The notes under the pieces: model-generated
The model's database searches: none
Told to the model about the DNA's origin: nothing
Seen by the model: only the letters and a program-made list of their open reading frames with translations
From: Candidatus Omnitrophota bacterium
GTDB taxonomy: Bacteria > Omnitrophota > Gorgyraeia > JAHIPI01
Assembly: GCA_016783745.1 (NCBI GenBank)
Contig: JADHVZ010000022.1
Span: forward strand, 1 to 34,479
Direction of reading: 5' to 3'
DNA length: 34,479 nt
Position numbers and translations under genes: made by a program
Shown: positions 16,458-27,421 of the stretch, one piece after another
How positions within the stretch are numbered: position 1 is the stretch's first letter
Layout: each line of letters begins with the position of its first letter

Positions 16458-18421
16458 CCCCTGAGCTGCTTTTCAGCATCGATCACATCGCGGTTTATAA
16501 GCCTTATAGCGTTATTGACTTTATATTTCAAGCTCTGAGAAGCCGGTGTATCTATGATCTCCCTCATGATCTGAATAGCCATCCTGAAATAACGTATTAT
16601 CTCACCCGCATCCGCGTCCGTATGGCGCATAATATCATCGAAGGCCTCATTATTCATCCACGCCTCAAGGCACGGCGCGAGAAAGTAATAGTAATTTTTA
16701 CTTAGAGGGGATATCCTTAGTTTCTTTTCCCTTGCCTCGAGGCCCCCTACAATACTATTTGTTTTTTCGCAGAGATTTCTGATTTTTTTTGACAATCTGG
16801 GCCTTTCCGAACCTTTCCGGGGTTCAAATACCAGGGCAAGGCAGAGAATGCCGATCTCTATTTCAGAAAGTTCTTCCAGCATACCTTTTTCATAAAGTTC
16901 GGCCAGAGACAGCTCGTATCCGTGGATCTTGCTCGCGAAATTCCCTTTTTCGGTAAGTAGGCCCCCTTCTATATAGCGGAGATCTTTCAATATTTTTACT
17001 TTTGAACGCAGAAGCTCAAGGGCCTTTTCGCGATTTTTCTCCTTTTCCTGAAAGTAGTGAAAAGAGTACGGATATATATCATAAAGCTTCTCTCCGAATT
17101 TTTCGTAGAGATTAAGAGTGGTTGCGTAAGAGGTATTGAACCTGGAGCGCACTTCCTCCCGCCGGCCGTGTATTATCCTGTTTAAATCATCGAATGTAGT
17201 ATAGCGCGGATTAACGCGGGAGTAAACAAATCCTTCCAGATCTATCCCGCGCCTTCCGGCCCTACCGGCCATCTGGTAAAAATCCCGGGTCTTAAGCGAG
17301 CCGAAATGTGTTCCGTGATATTTCCTGAGTTCGTCAAAGACAACAGTCCGGGCCGGCATATTTATGCCCAGGGCAAATGTCTCTGTCGTGAAAATGACCT
17401 TGATCAGCCTGCTTGTGAAGAGACGCTCCACGACTTCTTTTAATGTGGGAAACATCCCCGCGTGGTGATACGCGATCCCTCTTTCGACCAGAGATAATAG
17501 CGATGAAGCGCTTTTTTCTCCGGTAATATCGAATTTTTCGCACAGGCTTTTATAAATAGCTTTGATATTAGCGCGCTCATCATCAGTTAAAAAATCAAAC
17601 CTTGCCATCTCCAGGGCAAGATGTTCGCACCTTCTTCTGCCAAAGGAAAAATATATGCACGGAAGCCTTTCGTTCTGCTCTAAATGCTTTACCAGGGCGA
17701 CCGGCCTGTTAGGCTTGAGGTGATGGTATCCGCCGGACATTCTTCCTCGATAATGCCGGTATAAATCGTTTTTGCTGTATCCTGTTTTCCTGACCTTGGC
17801 CAGGTTGTCGACTATTTCTCCTTGACACTGATAAAAAAAATGTAAAGGGACCGGCCGGCTGTCTTCAGTCACTATCTTTATGGGCTTTTTATGAATGGAT
17901 TGTATCCAGCGCGCGAACTCATCCGTATTGGGTATTGTAGCCGAGAGAGCCAGCATCTTCATATGTTCCGGTAGAAAGATAAGAGACTCCTCCCATACGG
18001 TTCCCCGCTCATGGTCATCAAGATAGTGTATCTCGTCAAATATTATCCATGAATAGCTCTCGAGATCACCGTCTTTTTCCAGCAGCTTATTGCGGAATAT
18101 CTCCGTGGTCATTATAAGTATGGGTGCGGTGGGGTTTATGGTGACATCCCCGGTCAGTATACCGATCTTATCACCGTATATTTCTTTAAAATCACGGTAT
18201 TTTTGATTTGAAAGCGCCTTGACGGGGGCTGTGTAGACAGCATTTTTGTTCTTTGAGAGACAGTCTGTTATTACGTATTCGGCGATGGCGGTTTTGCCCG
18301 CTCCCGTGGGAGCGGAGACTATCACGGAGTGCCCGTACCTGATAAAATCAATAGCTTGTTGTTGAAACGGATCGTATATCATTTCTGAAGTATTATAATG
18401 CATATTGAGGTATTTCCGCAA
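16454..18421 (-). CDS. Ski2/Mtr4-like DExH superfamily II RNA helicase
   Basis: APTGAGKTAIAEY (motif I), DEIHYL (II), LSATIPN (III), QMAGRAGRRGID (VI). Confidence 0.92.
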   Translation of the reverse strand: MRKYLNMHYNTSEMIYDPFQQQAIDFIRYGHSVIVSAPTGAGKTAIAEYVITDCLSKNKNAVYTAPVKALSNQKYRDFKEIYGDKIGILTGDVTINPTAPILIMTTEIFRNKLLEKDGDLESYSWIIFDEIHYLDDHERGTVWEESLIFLPEHMKMLALSATIPNTDEFARWIQSIHKKPIKIVTEDSRPVPLHFFYQCQGEIVDNLAKVRKTGYSKNDLYRHYRGRMSGGYHHLKPNRPVALVKHLEQNERLPCIYFSFGRRRCEHLALEMARFDFLTDDERANIKAIYKSLCEKFDITGEKSASSLLSLVERGIAYHHAGMFPTLKEVVERLFTSRLIKVIFTTETFALGINMPARTVVFDELRKYHGTHFGSLKTRDFYQMAGRAGRRGIDLEGFVYSRVNPRYTTFDDLNRIIHGRREEVRSRFNTSYATTLNLYEKFGEKLYDIYPYSFHYFQEKEKNREKALELLRSKVKILKDLRYIEGGLLTEKGNFASKIHGYELSLAELYEKGMLEELSEIEIGILCLALVFEPRKGSERPRLSKKIRNLCEKTNSIVGGLEAREKKLRISPLSKNYYYFLAPCLEAWMNNEAFDDIMRHTDADAGEIIRYFRMAIQIMREIIDTPASQSLKYKVNNAIRLINRDVIDAEKQLRG

Positions 18422-18463
18422 GGGAATATGGTATAATTAACATATATTAAAAAAAGGTGTAAT

Positions 18464-19354
18464 ATGAAAGCATATCTGGAATGCATCCCTTGCTTCTTTA
18501 AGCAGGCGATCGAGACGGCAAGGTTTGCGGGCGCAAGCCGTAAAACACAAAAGAAAATAGTGGACAGAATAGCAAAGGCGATACCAGGGGTATCCCTTAA
18601 TATCTCGCCTCCCGAAATGGGAGAGCTGATTTACGGGACAGTTTCGAAAGTCACCGGCAAGAGAGATCCATTCCGCAAGGTAAAGGATAAAAGTAATAAA
18701 CTTGCCCTGGAACTTTACCCGGATCTAAAGGCTAAGGTCGCGCGTTCCCGTGACCGGCTGTTAACGGCCGTAGAGCTGGCTATTGCGGGGAATATCATAG
18801 ATTACGGAATAGAAAACACATTAAACGTCGGGGAAGAGATAAAAAGGATCTTAAGCGCGGAGCACAGGGCTATTAAAAAAGAGAGAAAAAGACTTTTTAA
18901 TTATCCAAAGTTCAAGCGGCTCCTGAAAAAATCAGACAAACTTCTTATCATAGGCGATAACGCCGGCGAGATCGTGTTCGACAGGATCCTGATAGAAGAG
19001 ATAATGGATCTCTATAGCGGCAAAGAGATCACCTACGCGGTGAAGGAAAAGCCGATCATAAATGACGCTCTTATGAAAGACGCCCGGCAGTGCGGCATAG
19101 ACAGATCCGCGAAGGTCGTTTCGACGGGACTTGGAATTCCCGGGGTAGTGCTTAAATCCTGTTCGAAAGACTTTGTGAGGATATTTCGCCGTGCGGACAT
19201 GATCATCAGTAAAGGGCAGGGGAATTTCGAGTCCCTATCAGAACAGAAAAGAGAGGTTTGTTATCTGTTTATGGCAAAGTGTCCCGTAGTCGCGAGTGAA
19301 TTGAGATGTGATATGGGAGATGTTATTCTGCTATGCCAGGGAAGGGAAGGGTGA
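18464..19354 (+). CDS. DUF89/ARMT1-like damage-control phosphatase family protein
   Basis: [46 protein letters not shown]; typical DUF89 motifs. Confidence 0.85.
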   Translation: MKAYLECIPCFFKQAIETARFAGASRKTQKKIVDRIAKAIPGVSLNISPPEMGELIYGTVSKVTGKRDPFRKVKDKSNKLALELYPDLKAKVARSRDRLLTAVELAIAGNIIDYGIENTLNVGEEIKRILSAEHRAIKKERKRLFNYPKFKRLLKKSDKLLIIGDNAGEIVFDRILIEEIMDLYSGKEITYAVKEKPIINDALMKDARQCGIDRSAKVVSTGLGIPGVVLKSCSKDFVRIFRRADMIISKGQGNFESLSEQKREVCYLFMAKCPVVASELRCDMGDVILLCQGREG

Positions 19355-19355
19355 T

Positions 19356-19568
19356 ATGAGATCATGTAATATATCCAGGAATATGAAGATGTGCAATTGC
19401 AGTTATGAACCCTGCAGCAGAAAAGGCATTTGCTGCGAATGCATGCAGTATCACTGGAAGAGCGGCCAGTTTCCGGCATGCTTCTTTCCCGATGAGGCGG
19501 AAAAGACTTGTGACCGGTCGATAGAAACTTTTATCAAGACCTATCAAAAGCGCGGCCGGTGGTGGTAA
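19356..19568 (+). CDS. Small Cys-rich cytosolic protein (DUF6485-like)
   Basis: From ATG 19356: [45 protein letters not shown]. Confidence 0.75.
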   Translation: MRSCNISRNMKMCNCSYEPCSRKGICCECMQYHWKSGQFPACFFPDEAEKTCDRSIETFIKTYQKRGRWW

Positions 19569-19631
19569 TAATGAATGATCTGAGGGAGGGATCATGAAAG
19601 GCGCGGATCAGAGGATATAAGGATATTAAGG

Positions 19632-20897
19632 ATGAAAAAGATGATACCTGTACGGAACGGATATAAGGAAGAAGCGGTAATAGTAACCGTCAGGCACGAC
19701 AGAGAAGATAGATCCTGGAGCGCCGGGGATCTTTCCGGTGAGCTGAGAGAGCTGGTGGTATCAAGCGGGGTGAAGATAGCCCGCGAGATAATCGCAAAAT
19801 GCTCTGAATTCACGCCGAAATTCCTCATGGGCAAAGGTAAGGTCGAGGAGATCGCTTCCATAGTAAGAGGGATGGCCGGCAGCGTCGTAATATTTAATCA
19901 TGACCTGAGCGGCACCCAGCAGAGGAACCTCGAAGATGTAATGGAGGCCAAGACCATTGACAGGACGCAGCTGATCCTGGATATATTCGCGCAGAGAGCG
20001 CATTCCAAGGAAGGGAAGATCCAGGTAGAGCTGGCGCAGCTTGTGTATTTGCTGCCCAGGTTGACCGGAAAAGGAATAATACTTTCCAGGTTGGGCGGCG
20101 GTATAGGAACCCGCGGCCCCGGAGAGAAAAAACTGGAAGTGGACAGGCGAAAGATACGCGATAAAATCGCTCGCCTCAAGAGAGATCTAAGCGATGCCAC
20201 AAGCCAGAGGGGCGCGAGAAGAAAAAACAGAGAGAGGTTTTCCGCTTCTTCTATAGCTCTGGTAGGCTATACCAATGCCGGCAAGTCGACTCTCTTCAAC
20301 GCCATGACAAACGCTGACGTATATGTAAGGGATAGGCTTTTCAGTACGCTCGACCCCACTGTAAGAAGATATGTTTTGCCTAATAATCAAAGGATAGTGT
20401 TCTCCGACACAGTCGGGTTTATCCACAATCTGCCTCATCATCTGATCGAATCTTTTAAGGCGACACTGGAGGAAGCGGTACAGGCGGATATATTGCTCCA
20501 TGTTATAGATGCGAGCCATCCTAAGATACTTGAATGTTGCGCGTCAGTGCGAAAGGTCTTAAGCGAGCTGGGGATTGAAAACAAGCCTGTCATCGATGTC
20601 CTGAACAAGAAGGATAAAGTCGAAGACATGATATTGCTTGCCGGTTTAAAGAGGCATTTTCATTTACCGGTCACGATCTCAGCCCTTAAGCGGGAAGGGT
20701 TAGATGCTTTAACGGAGAGGCTTGTCGCTGAGCTATCCTCGCTTATGTCCGGAATAAAGATCACCATACCCCATAGGGATATGAAGAAGTATAACCTTAT
20801 CCACGAATACGGCAGCGTTCTGAAGCAGGAATATAAGGACGATTCAATATATATTGAAGCGAGAATACCCTCAAAACTGAAAGATATGCTCAAGTAA
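19632..20897 (+). CDS. hflX: GTPase HflX
   Basis: GxxxRNLE..IDRTQLILDIFAQRAHSKEGKIQVELAQL; G1 GYTNAGKS; DTVGFI; NKKD. Confidence 0.94.
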   Translation: MKKMIPVRNGYKEEAVIVTVRHDREDRSWSAGDLSGELRELVVSSGVKIAREIIAKCSEFTPKFLMGKGKVEEIASIVRGMAGSVVIFNHDLSGTQQRNLEDVMEAKTIDRTQLILDIFAQRAHSKEGKIQVELAQLVYLLPRLTGKGIILSRLGGGIGTRGPGEKKLEVDRRKIRDKIARLKRDLSDATSQRGARRKNRERFSASSIALVGYTNAGKSTLFNAMTNADVYVRDRLFSTLDPTVRRYVLPNNQRIVFSDTVGFIHNLPHHLIESFKATLEEAVQADILLHVIDASHPKILECCASVRKVLSELGIENKPVIDVLNKKDKVEDMILLAGLKRHFHLPVTISALKREGLDALTERLVAELSSLMSGIKITIPHRDMKKYNLIHEYGSVLKQEYKDDSIYIEARIPSKLKDMLK

Positions 20898-20918
20898 CCC
20901 GCCCCTCTTATTTTTCCC

Positions 20919-20946
20919 TTGACAAAAATGAAGATAATGGTACAAT
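20919..20946 (+). promoter_or_regulatory. Sigma70 promoter for hrcA-grpE-dnaK-dnaJ operon
   Basis: TTGACA (20919-20924), 16 nt spacer, TACAAT (20941-20946), immediately upstream of CIRCE. Confidence 0.8.
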
Positions 20947-20952
20947 AACCGC

Positions 20953-20979
20953 TTAGCACTCAATAAGTGAGAGTGCTAA
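20953..20979 (+). promoter_or_regulatory. CIRCE element (HrcA operator)
   Basis: TTAGCACTC-N9-GAGTGCTAA, exact consensus. Confidence 0.98.
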
Positions 20980-21031
20980 ACCCCGATACTGCGGATCTGT
21001 CGGGGCATATTTATCTTACCGCAGAAGGTGC

Positions 21032-21790
21032 ATGGAGATGAAAGAAGAGAAGGTTTTAAAAAATAGACAGAAAGAGGTGCTGAAGCTTATCATCGTATCG
21101 CATATAAACTCGGCTACGCCTATAGGCTCTGCGTTTATTTCGGAGATGCTGGAGCTTTCAAGCGCCACTATCCGCAATGCCATGGGCGAACTCGAGGAAA
21201 TGGGCTACCTGGGCAAACCTCATACTTCAGCCGGAAGGATCCCGACCTCGATAGGGTATCGCTACTATGTCAATAATCTTCTCGAACTTGACTCTATTCC
21301 TGCTAAACAGAAGAGATATATAGAAAGAGAGTCTTATAGTGAAACTATAGATTCTATCGAAGCGATACTTGAAAGGGTGTCCCATATCCTGTCAATACTT
21401 ACAAGGTACACGGGTATCGCCTGTACATCAAGCCTCAAATTCTATATTGAGGGAGCAAGTAATATGATAGACATGCCGGAGTTCAGTACCCCGCGCAGGA
21501 TAAGGACGCTTCTTAAATTATTTGACGAAAAGGCGGAGCTGGTCAGGCTTTTTAACGAAGACCTTAACACAGACGGCGTAAAGATACATATAGGTAACGA
21601 AGACAGTTCGGATATACTTAACGATCTGAGTTTTATCACCGCTAATTACAGGGTGCAGGATGATAAAAAGGGAAGCCTGGGAGTATTAGGCCCGATGAGG
21701 ATGAACTATTCCACCCTGATACCTCTGGTCAATTATCTCTCAAAGACCATAGAAGCGGTCCTGGATGAGATGGAGATAGAAAGTGACTAA
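21032..21790 (+). CDS. hrcA: Heat-inducible transcription repressor HrcA, shortened form
   Basis: N-terminal HTH SSATIRNAMGELEEMGYLGKPHTSAGRIPTSIGYRYYVNNLL; C-terminal GPMRMNYSTLIPLVNYLS; adjacent CIRCE. Confidence 0.95.
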   Translation: MEMKEEKVLKNRQKEVLKLIIVSHINSATPIGSAFISEMLELSSATIRNAMGELEEMGYLGKPHTSAGRIPTSIGYRYYVNNLLELDSIPAKQKRYIERESYSETIDSIEAILERVSHILSILTRYTGIACTSSLKFYIEGASNMIDMPEFSTPRRIRTLLKLFDEKAELVRLFNEDLNTDGVKIHIGNEDSSDILNDLSFITANYRVQDDKKGSLGVLGPMRMNYSTLIPLVNYLSKTIEAVLDEMEIESD

Positions 21791-22313
21791 GCACAAGGAA
21801 AATGAAAAAGATACTAACGTCAACAAGGAAGAGGTGATAACGCTTACTATCACGGAGCACGAGGGCTTGAAAGAGTCCGCGAAGATCGCTGAGGAATTCA
21901 AAAATAAGTACCTGATGGCTCATGCCGACCTTGATAATGCCAGGAAAAGGATGGCTAAAGAGAAAGAGGATTACGTTAAGTTTGCCAACGAAAAGTTTTT
22001 AAGCGAGATACTGTACGTCGTGGATAATTTCGACAGGGCATTAGACCATATGAACGGTACGCAAAAAGTGGACACGATACTCCAGGGTATAAAGATGATA
22101 CAGAAGCAATTCCACTTGTTGCTTGAGCAAAAGGGCGTGATAAAGATCGAGGCGCTTGGTAAGAAATTCGATCCTGCCTTTCATGAGGCTATTGAACACA
22201 TCGAAAGCGGGGAAGAGGAGGACGGGATCATAATAGAGGAAGTCCAGACAGGATATCTATTTAATAACAGGTTATTGCGGCCATCGGTCGTAAAAATAGG
22301 CAAGAAAAAATAA
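21783..22313 (+). CDS. grpE: Nucleotide exchange factor GrpE
   Basis: [32 protein letters not shown]...[17 protein letters not shown]; between hrcA and dnaK. Confidence 0.95.
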   Translation: MTKHKENEKDTNVNKEEVITLTITEHEGLKESAKIAEEFKNKYLMAHADLDNARKRMAKEKEDYVKFANEKFLSEILYVVDNFDRALDHMNGTQKVDTILQGIKMIQKQFHLLLEQKGVIKIEALGKKFDPAFHEAIEHIESGEEEDGIIIEEVQTGYLFNNRLLRPSVVKIGKKK

Positions 22314-22326
22314 GGAGGCCATTACA

Positions 22327-24285
22327 ATGTCAAAAAATAAAGGTAAAGTGATAGGAATAGATTTAGGGACCACGAATTCATGCGTGGCTATTATGGAAGG
22401 GAAAAAGCCGAAGGTATTGACTAACGCCGAAGGCTCCCGGACCACTCCCTCCGTAGTCGCATTTGCCAAAAACGGGGAGAAGCTTGTGGGGCAGCCGGCC
22501 AAAAGGCAGGCGGTCGTGAACTCCGAGAATACCGTTTTCTCCATCAAGCGTTTTATGGGCAGGCTTCATGATGAAGTGGCGGAAGAGGAGAAGCTTGTTC
22601 CTTTTAAGGTCACCGAAGACGGTAAAGGCAATGCCGTGGTAGAGGCAGGAGGAAAAAAATCCACTCCGCCCGAGATATCAGCCATGATACTGCAGAAGAT
22701 GAAGCAGACAGCAGAAGATTATCTCGGAGAAAAAATCACAAGCGCGGTGATAACCGTACCCGCTTATTTTAACGACTCTCAGAGGCAGGCGACTAAGGAC
22801 GCTGGCCAGATAGCGGGGCTCGAAGTACTGAGGATCATCAATGAGCCGACCGCCGCCTCTTTAGCTTACGGACTCGATAAGAAAAAGAATGAAAAGATCG
22901 CCGTATATGACCTGGGAGGCGGAACATTCGACATCTCAATACTCGAAGTGAGCGAGATGGACGGACAACGCTCCTTTGAAGTCAAATCGACAAACGGAGA
23001 TACGCATCTTGGCGGAGACAATTTTGACCAGAAAATTGTCGACTGGATAGCCGAGTCGTTCAAGAAAGAATATAAAATCGACTTAAGAAAAGACAAGATG
23101 GCTTTGCAGCGTTTAAAGGAAGCCGCGGAAAAGGCGAAGTGTGAACTTTCAAGCAATATACAGACCGAGATCAATCTCCCCTTTATCACCGCGGATTCAA
23201 GCGGGCCAAAACATCTCACCTTGAGCCTATCAAGGGCAAAACTTGAGCAGCTTGTCGATGACCTGGTAGAGCGTACAAAGAGGCCCTGCCTTAAGGCCCT
23301 GGAAGACGCGGGATTAAAAGCAAATGACATCGATGAGATCATACTCGTCGGCGGACAGACCAGGATGCCCAAAGTCCAGCAATTGGTAAAAGAGCTTTTC
23401 GGAAAAGAACCGCATAAAGGCGTGAATCCGGATGAGGTCGTCGCTATCGGAGCCGCCATACAGGGCGGTATTATTTCCGGCCATTCAGAGCTTAAGGATA
23501 TTTTACTCCTTGACGTTACGCCTCTTTCACTCGGAATAGAGACCCTCGGCAGCGTTATGACAAAGCTGATCGATAGAAATACTACTATTCCCACCAAGAA
23601 GAGCCAGATATTCTCTACGGCAGCGGATAGCCAGACAGCCGTATCTATCCATGTACTTCAGGGTGAAAGGGAAATGGCGGCGGGAAACAGGACGCTGGGA
23701 AGGTTCGATCTTGTGGGTATTCCGCCGGCGCCAAGAGGCATCCCGCAGATCGAAGTGACCTTTGACATCGACGCTAACGGTATAGTCCACGTGAGCGCCA
23801 AGGATAAAGCTACAGGAAAGGAACAGAAGATCCGCATTGAATCCTCCGGCGGCCTCTCCAAAGAAGAGATCGACAGGATGATGAAAGATTCTAAGGAGAA
23901 TGAAGCCGAAGACAGGAAGAAGCGCGAACTGGTGGACGCCAGGAATCAGCTTGATACGCTTGTGTACACAGTCGAGAAGAGCCTGAAGGAATACGGCGAA
24001 AAAATATCCGCCGGCGACAAAAAGACGGTCGAAGACGCGCTTTCAAAAGCCAAAGGCAAGCTTTCAAGCGACAGCGCGGATGAAATAAAGAAGGCTCAGG
24101 AGGAGCTTACAAAGGCTTCGCATAAACTTGCCGAAGAGATGTATAAGAAGACAAGCGCCGAGCAGCAAAAAGGCCGGGCCGGAGCCGACGAGCAGAAGGC
24201 CCAGGCAGATAAGGGCGGACAGAAGAGTGAAGATGAAAATATAGTCGACGCTGATTATAAAGTGGAAGACGAGGATAAAAAATAG
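22327..24285 (+). CDS. dnaK: Molecular chaperone DnaK
   Basis: [33 protein letters not shown]; full-length Hsp70. Confidence 0.99.
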   Translation: MSKNKGKVIGIDLGTTNSCVAIMEGKKPKVLTNAEGSRTTPSVVAFAKNGEKLVGQPAKRQAVVNSENTVFSIKRFMGRLHDEVAEEEKLVPFKVTEDGKGNAVVEAGGKKSTPPEISAMILQKMKQTAEDYLGEKITSAVITVPAYFNDSQRQATKDAGQIAGLEVLRIINEPTAASLAYGLDKKKNEKIAVYDLGGGTFDISILEVSEMDGQRSFEVKSTNGDTHLGGDNFDQKIVDWIAESFKKEYKIDLRKDKMALQRLKEAAEKAKCELSSNIQTEINLPFITADSSGPKHLTLSLSRAKLEQLVDDLVERTKRPCLKALEDAGLKANDIDEIILVGGQTRMPKVQQLVKELFGKEPHKGVNPDEVVAIGAAIQGGIISGHSELKDILLLDVTPLSLGIETLGSVMTKLIDRNTTIPTKKSQIFSTAADSQTAVSIHVLQGEREMAAGNRTLGRFDLVGIPPAPRGIPQIEVTFDIDANGIVHVSAKDKATGKEQKIRIESSGGLSKEEIDRMMKDSKENEAEDRKKRELVDARNQLDTLVYTVEKSLKEYGEKISAGDKKTVEDALSKAKGKLSSDSADEIKKAQEELTKASHKLAEEMYKKTSAEQQKGRAGADEQKAQADKGGQKSEDENIVDADYKVEDEDKK

Positions 24286-24293
24286 AGACCTCG

Positions 24294-25451
24294 ATGAGTA
24301 AACGTGATTATTACGAAGTGCTGGGGGTCGGGCGTGAAGGGAGTACCGAAGATATAAAAAAGGCATATCGCAAGCTTGCCTTCAAATACCATCCCGATAA
24401 GAATCCCGGCAAGGAAAAAGAAGCCGAAGAGAAGTTTAAAGAGGTCTCCGAGGCCTACGAAGTGCTTAGCGACCAGCAAAAGAGGCCTACCTATGACAGG
24501 TACGGACACGAAGGAATGCAGGGAGCGTTCAAGAGCGGCGGATTCAGTTGGTCTGACTTTTCTCACTTTGATGATGTAAGGGATATATTCGAGGACCTTA
24601 ACCTGGGAGATATATTAGGAGGGTTAGGGGGTAGTATATTCGGAGGGTCAGGCTCCTCGAGAAGACGGGGCGGGCCCGGGAGGGGCGCCAGCCTCAAATA
24701 TAACCTGTCAATAGAATTTACTGAAGCGGCTTTCGGCGCAGAAAAGACCGTATCGATAAGCAGGCGGGAAGCGTGCTCTACCTGTAAAGGCAGCGGCGCT
24801 AAGCCGGGATCAAGAAAGAAGACCTGCTCTGATTGCGGCGGAAGCGGCCAGGTGATGATGTCAAACGGTTTTTTCAGTGTATCAAGGACCTGCGGCAGCT
24901 GTAACGGCGAAGGAACTCTGATAACCTCGCCTTGCTTGAAATGCGGCGGAGAAGGAAGGGTAGAGGTCAGCAGAAAAATAAAAGTCAAAGTGCCAAAAGG
25001 TGTTAGTGCGGGGACCAGGCTAAGGATCTCAGGGGAAGGCGAATCCGCCACGGGCGGAGGCATGCGCGGCGATCTTTATGTTGATATTTACGTAAAACCT
25101 CACGACCTTTTCGAACGGCACGGCGATGATATACTGGTCAATGTACCTATCACATTTCCGCAGGCCGTGTTCGGCGCCGAGATCGACGTGCCTACACTTG
25201 ACGGAAAGGTAAAGATGAAGGTCCCGGCCGGTACTCAAAGCGGAAAATTATTCAGGCTGCGCGGTAAAGGAGTTCCCCATCTTAATTTGTATGGCACCGG
25301 CGATGAACATGTCAGGGTGTTCGTGGAGATCCCTCAGTCTCTAAGCCATGAGCAATCCAATACGCTTAAGGAATTTGCCAAGGCTATAGGTGATGAATCT
25401 ACGCCTTTAAGAAAATCTTTTCTGGAAAGACTGAAAAAAATAATGACATAG
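24294..25451 (+). CDS. dnaJ: Molecular chaperone DnaJ
   Basis: J domain with HPDKNPG; four CxxCxGxG motifs; C-terminal substrate-binding domain. Confidence 0.98.
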   Translation: MSKRDYYEVLGVGREGSTEDIKKAYRKLAFKYHPDKNPGKEKEAEEKFKEVSEAYEVLSDQQKRPTYDRYGHEGMQGAFKSGGFSWSDFSHFDDVRDIFEDLNLGDILGGLGGSIFGGSGSSRRRGGPGRGASLKYNLSIEFTEAAFGAEKTVSISRREACSTCKGSGAKPGSRKKTCSDCGGSGQVMMSNGFFSVSRTCGSCNGEGTLITSPCLKCGGEGRVEVSRKIKVKVPKGVSAGTRLRISGEGESATGGGMRGDLYVDIYVKPHDLFERHGDDILVNVPITFPQAVFGAEIDVPTLDGKVKMKVPAGTQSGKLFRLRGKGVPHLNLYGTGDEHVRVFVEIPQSLSHEQSNTLKEFAKAIGDESTPLRKSFLERLKKIMT

Positions 25452-25462
25452 AGGTGATAAAA

Positions 25463-25729
25463 ATGCCGACTTATGATTATGAATGCGCAAGCTGCGGAAA
25501 CAAATTTGAATATTTTCAGGGCATGCAGGATGAGCCCCTTAAGGAATGCCCGAAGTGCTCAATGTCCGTAAAGCGGCTGATAGGAAAAGGAGCGGGCATC
25601 ATATTCAAAGGCCCAGGGTTTTACGCTACTGATTATAAAGCAAAAGCGCCTAGGAGTGATACGCCGCCTTGTCCTAAAAGTGACAAGGAAAGCCCCGCCT
25701 GTAAGAGCTGCGAATCCTCGACTTCTTAA
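25463..25729 (+). CDS. FmdB-family zinc ribbon protein (ATG 25463 preferred over GTG 25454)
   Basis: MPTYDYECASCGNKFEYFQGMQDEPLKECPKC. Confidence 0.9.
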   Translation: MPTYDYECASCGNKFEYFQGMQDEPLKECPKCSMSVKRLIGKGAGIIFKGPGFYATDYKAKAPRSDTPPCPKSDKESPACKSCESSTS

Positions 25730-25738
25730 GGAACGAAG

Positions 25739-26143
25739 ATGAAAAATGTAAAAAGATTCATAAAGTTCTGGTCTCCGCCTATTGTTTATGTTATATTAAT
25801 CCACTGGCTGTCTTCTATGGAAAGGCCCTTTGCCATAGATGTCTATGCGTATAATTTTGATAAAGTCCTACACTTTATAGAATACTCTATACTTGGTTTT
25901 CTTTTAATAAGGGGCATAAGCGGTTCAAATGATAATATATCATTTAAAAAGGCGCTTATAATGACATTTATCATCGGAACGTTTTGCGGTTTTACCGATG
26001 AACTGCATCAAGCCGTAGTTCCCGGCAGGTACGCGACTTTTGCTGATTTTACGTTCGACTCCATAGGAGTATTCGCGGGGGCTGTCATGTTTTCCGTAGC
26101 GCAAAAAAGAGGGATGATATATGGCAAAAATACTGCCGTTTAA
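25739..26143 (+). CDS. VanZ-like family membrane protein
   Basis: FDKVLHFIEYSILGFLL; GFTDELHQAVVPGRYATFADFTFDSIGVFAG. Confidence 0.85.
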   Translation: MKNVKRFIKFWSPPIVYVILIHWLSSMERPFAIDVYAYNFDKVLHFIEYSILGFLLIRGISGSNDNISFKKALIMTFIIGTFCGFTDELHQAVVPGRYATFADFTFDSIGVFAGAVMFSVAQKRGMIYGKNTAV

Positions 26144-27413
26144 AGGAACGCTGTACGATAAGAAAGTGGTCAAGGACCTTGAGGCAGTCATGTCTCCTCC
26201 TTACGACGTGATCTCCCGGCAGATGAGAGAAGAACTCTATAGGTCGAATTCCCGTAATATCGTAAGGGTCATACTGGGGAAAGAGGCCAGGGGAGACGAC
26301 AGTAAAAAGAATAAATACACGAGAGCGGCCGATCTTATCAATAAATGGCGCAGAGAGGGCGCGCTGAAGGATGACAATAAACCGGCGATCTATATCTATG
26401 AGGAGGATTATCTTTTCAAGGGACACCTGAACAAGCGGATCGGATTTATATCCTTGATGAGGATAGAAGACCCCGCCTCCGGCATGGTCCTGCCGCACGA
26501 ATATACTTTTTCCAAACCTAAAGAAGACAGACTTAATCTCATCCGCGCCACAAAAGCAAATACAAGCCCTATTTTCTGCATATATCAGGATGATCATAAT
26601 AAGGTCACAAAAATACTGAAGAGTCATATAGCCGGAACTCAGCCTATAATCGATGCATGCTTTGAAGGCGTGGCCCATAAGGTATGGAGGTTTACTGATC
26701 CGAAGGCTATAAACAGCATACAGAAAGAATTTGTCAATAAGCAGGTATATATAGCCGACGGCCACCATCGATACGAAGTCGCCCTGGCCTACAGGAATGA
26801 GATGAGAAAGCGGCTCGGGAGAGACAAGGCGAAGAAGTTCGACAACGTCATGGTCTATTTTTCAAATCTTGCCGATGATAACCTTGTAGTTTTTTCTACC
26901 TACAGGGTGGTAAGAAAGCTGGGCGTTAAGAGCTGGGAAGAGGCGCGGAAAAAGCTTAGCGCTTATTTTGATATCAAAATCGTACAGAATAAGGATAAGA
27001 TGATCAGGGAGCTGGAAAGATCCGGTGACAGTTTTGTTTTCGGCGCCTATTTTAAAAATAAAAAATTCTATATATTAAGATTAAAGAACGAAAAAGTGCT
27101 GGATGATGTGATCAAGGCCGATAAATCGCGTGAATGGAAGCGCTTAAACGTGACAGTCCTGCATTCTCTGATATTCGATCGTATTCTGCAGGTTGAAAAA
27201 TTCGCGTCGAATGACAAGAATATAATATATACAAGAGATGAGGATCATGCCATAGATCTGGTAGGAAAGGGTGAATGTGATATATCCTTTTTCCAACTTC
27301 CGACTAAGGTGTCCCAGGTCCGCAATATCGCCAGAAACGGCGATAGGATGCCTCATAAATCGACTTATTTCTACCCGAAGCTTTTAACGGGGCTCGTGAT
27401 CAACAGGTTTTAA
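26121..27413 (+). CDS. DUF1015 family protein
   Basis: KILPFKGTLYDKK...VMSPPYDVIS; YIADGHHRYEVALAYRNEM; C-terminal FFQLPTKVSQVRNIARNGDRMPHKSTYFYPKLLTGLVI. Confidence 0.9.
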   Translation: MAKILPFKGTLYDKKVVKDLEAVMSPPYDVISRQMREELYRSNSRNIVRVILGKEARGDDSKKNKYTRAADLINKWRREGALKDDNKPAIYIYEEDYLFKGHLNKRIGFISLMRIEDPASGMVLPHEYTFSKPKEDRLNLIRATKANTSPIFCIYQDDHNKVTKILKSHIAGTQPIIDACFEGVAHKVWRFTDPKAINSIQKEFVNKQVYIADGHHRYEVALAYRNEMRKRLGRDKAKKFDNVMVYFSNLADDNLVVFSTYRVVRKLGVKSWEEARKKLSAYFDIKIVQNKDKMIRELERSGDSFVFGAYFKNKKFYILRLKNEKVLDDVIKADKSREWKRLNVTVLHSLIFDRILQVEKFASNDKNIIYTRDEDHAIDLVGKGECDISFFQLPTKVSQVRNIARNGDRMPHKSTYFYPKLLTGLVINRF

Positions 27414-27421
27414 GGAGGGGC

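Noticed and set aside
22866-23597. 243 aa minus-strand ORF opposite dnaK
   Set aside because: Antisense to a highly conserved Hsp70; Ser-rich translation typical of antisense codon bias; no recognisable family.
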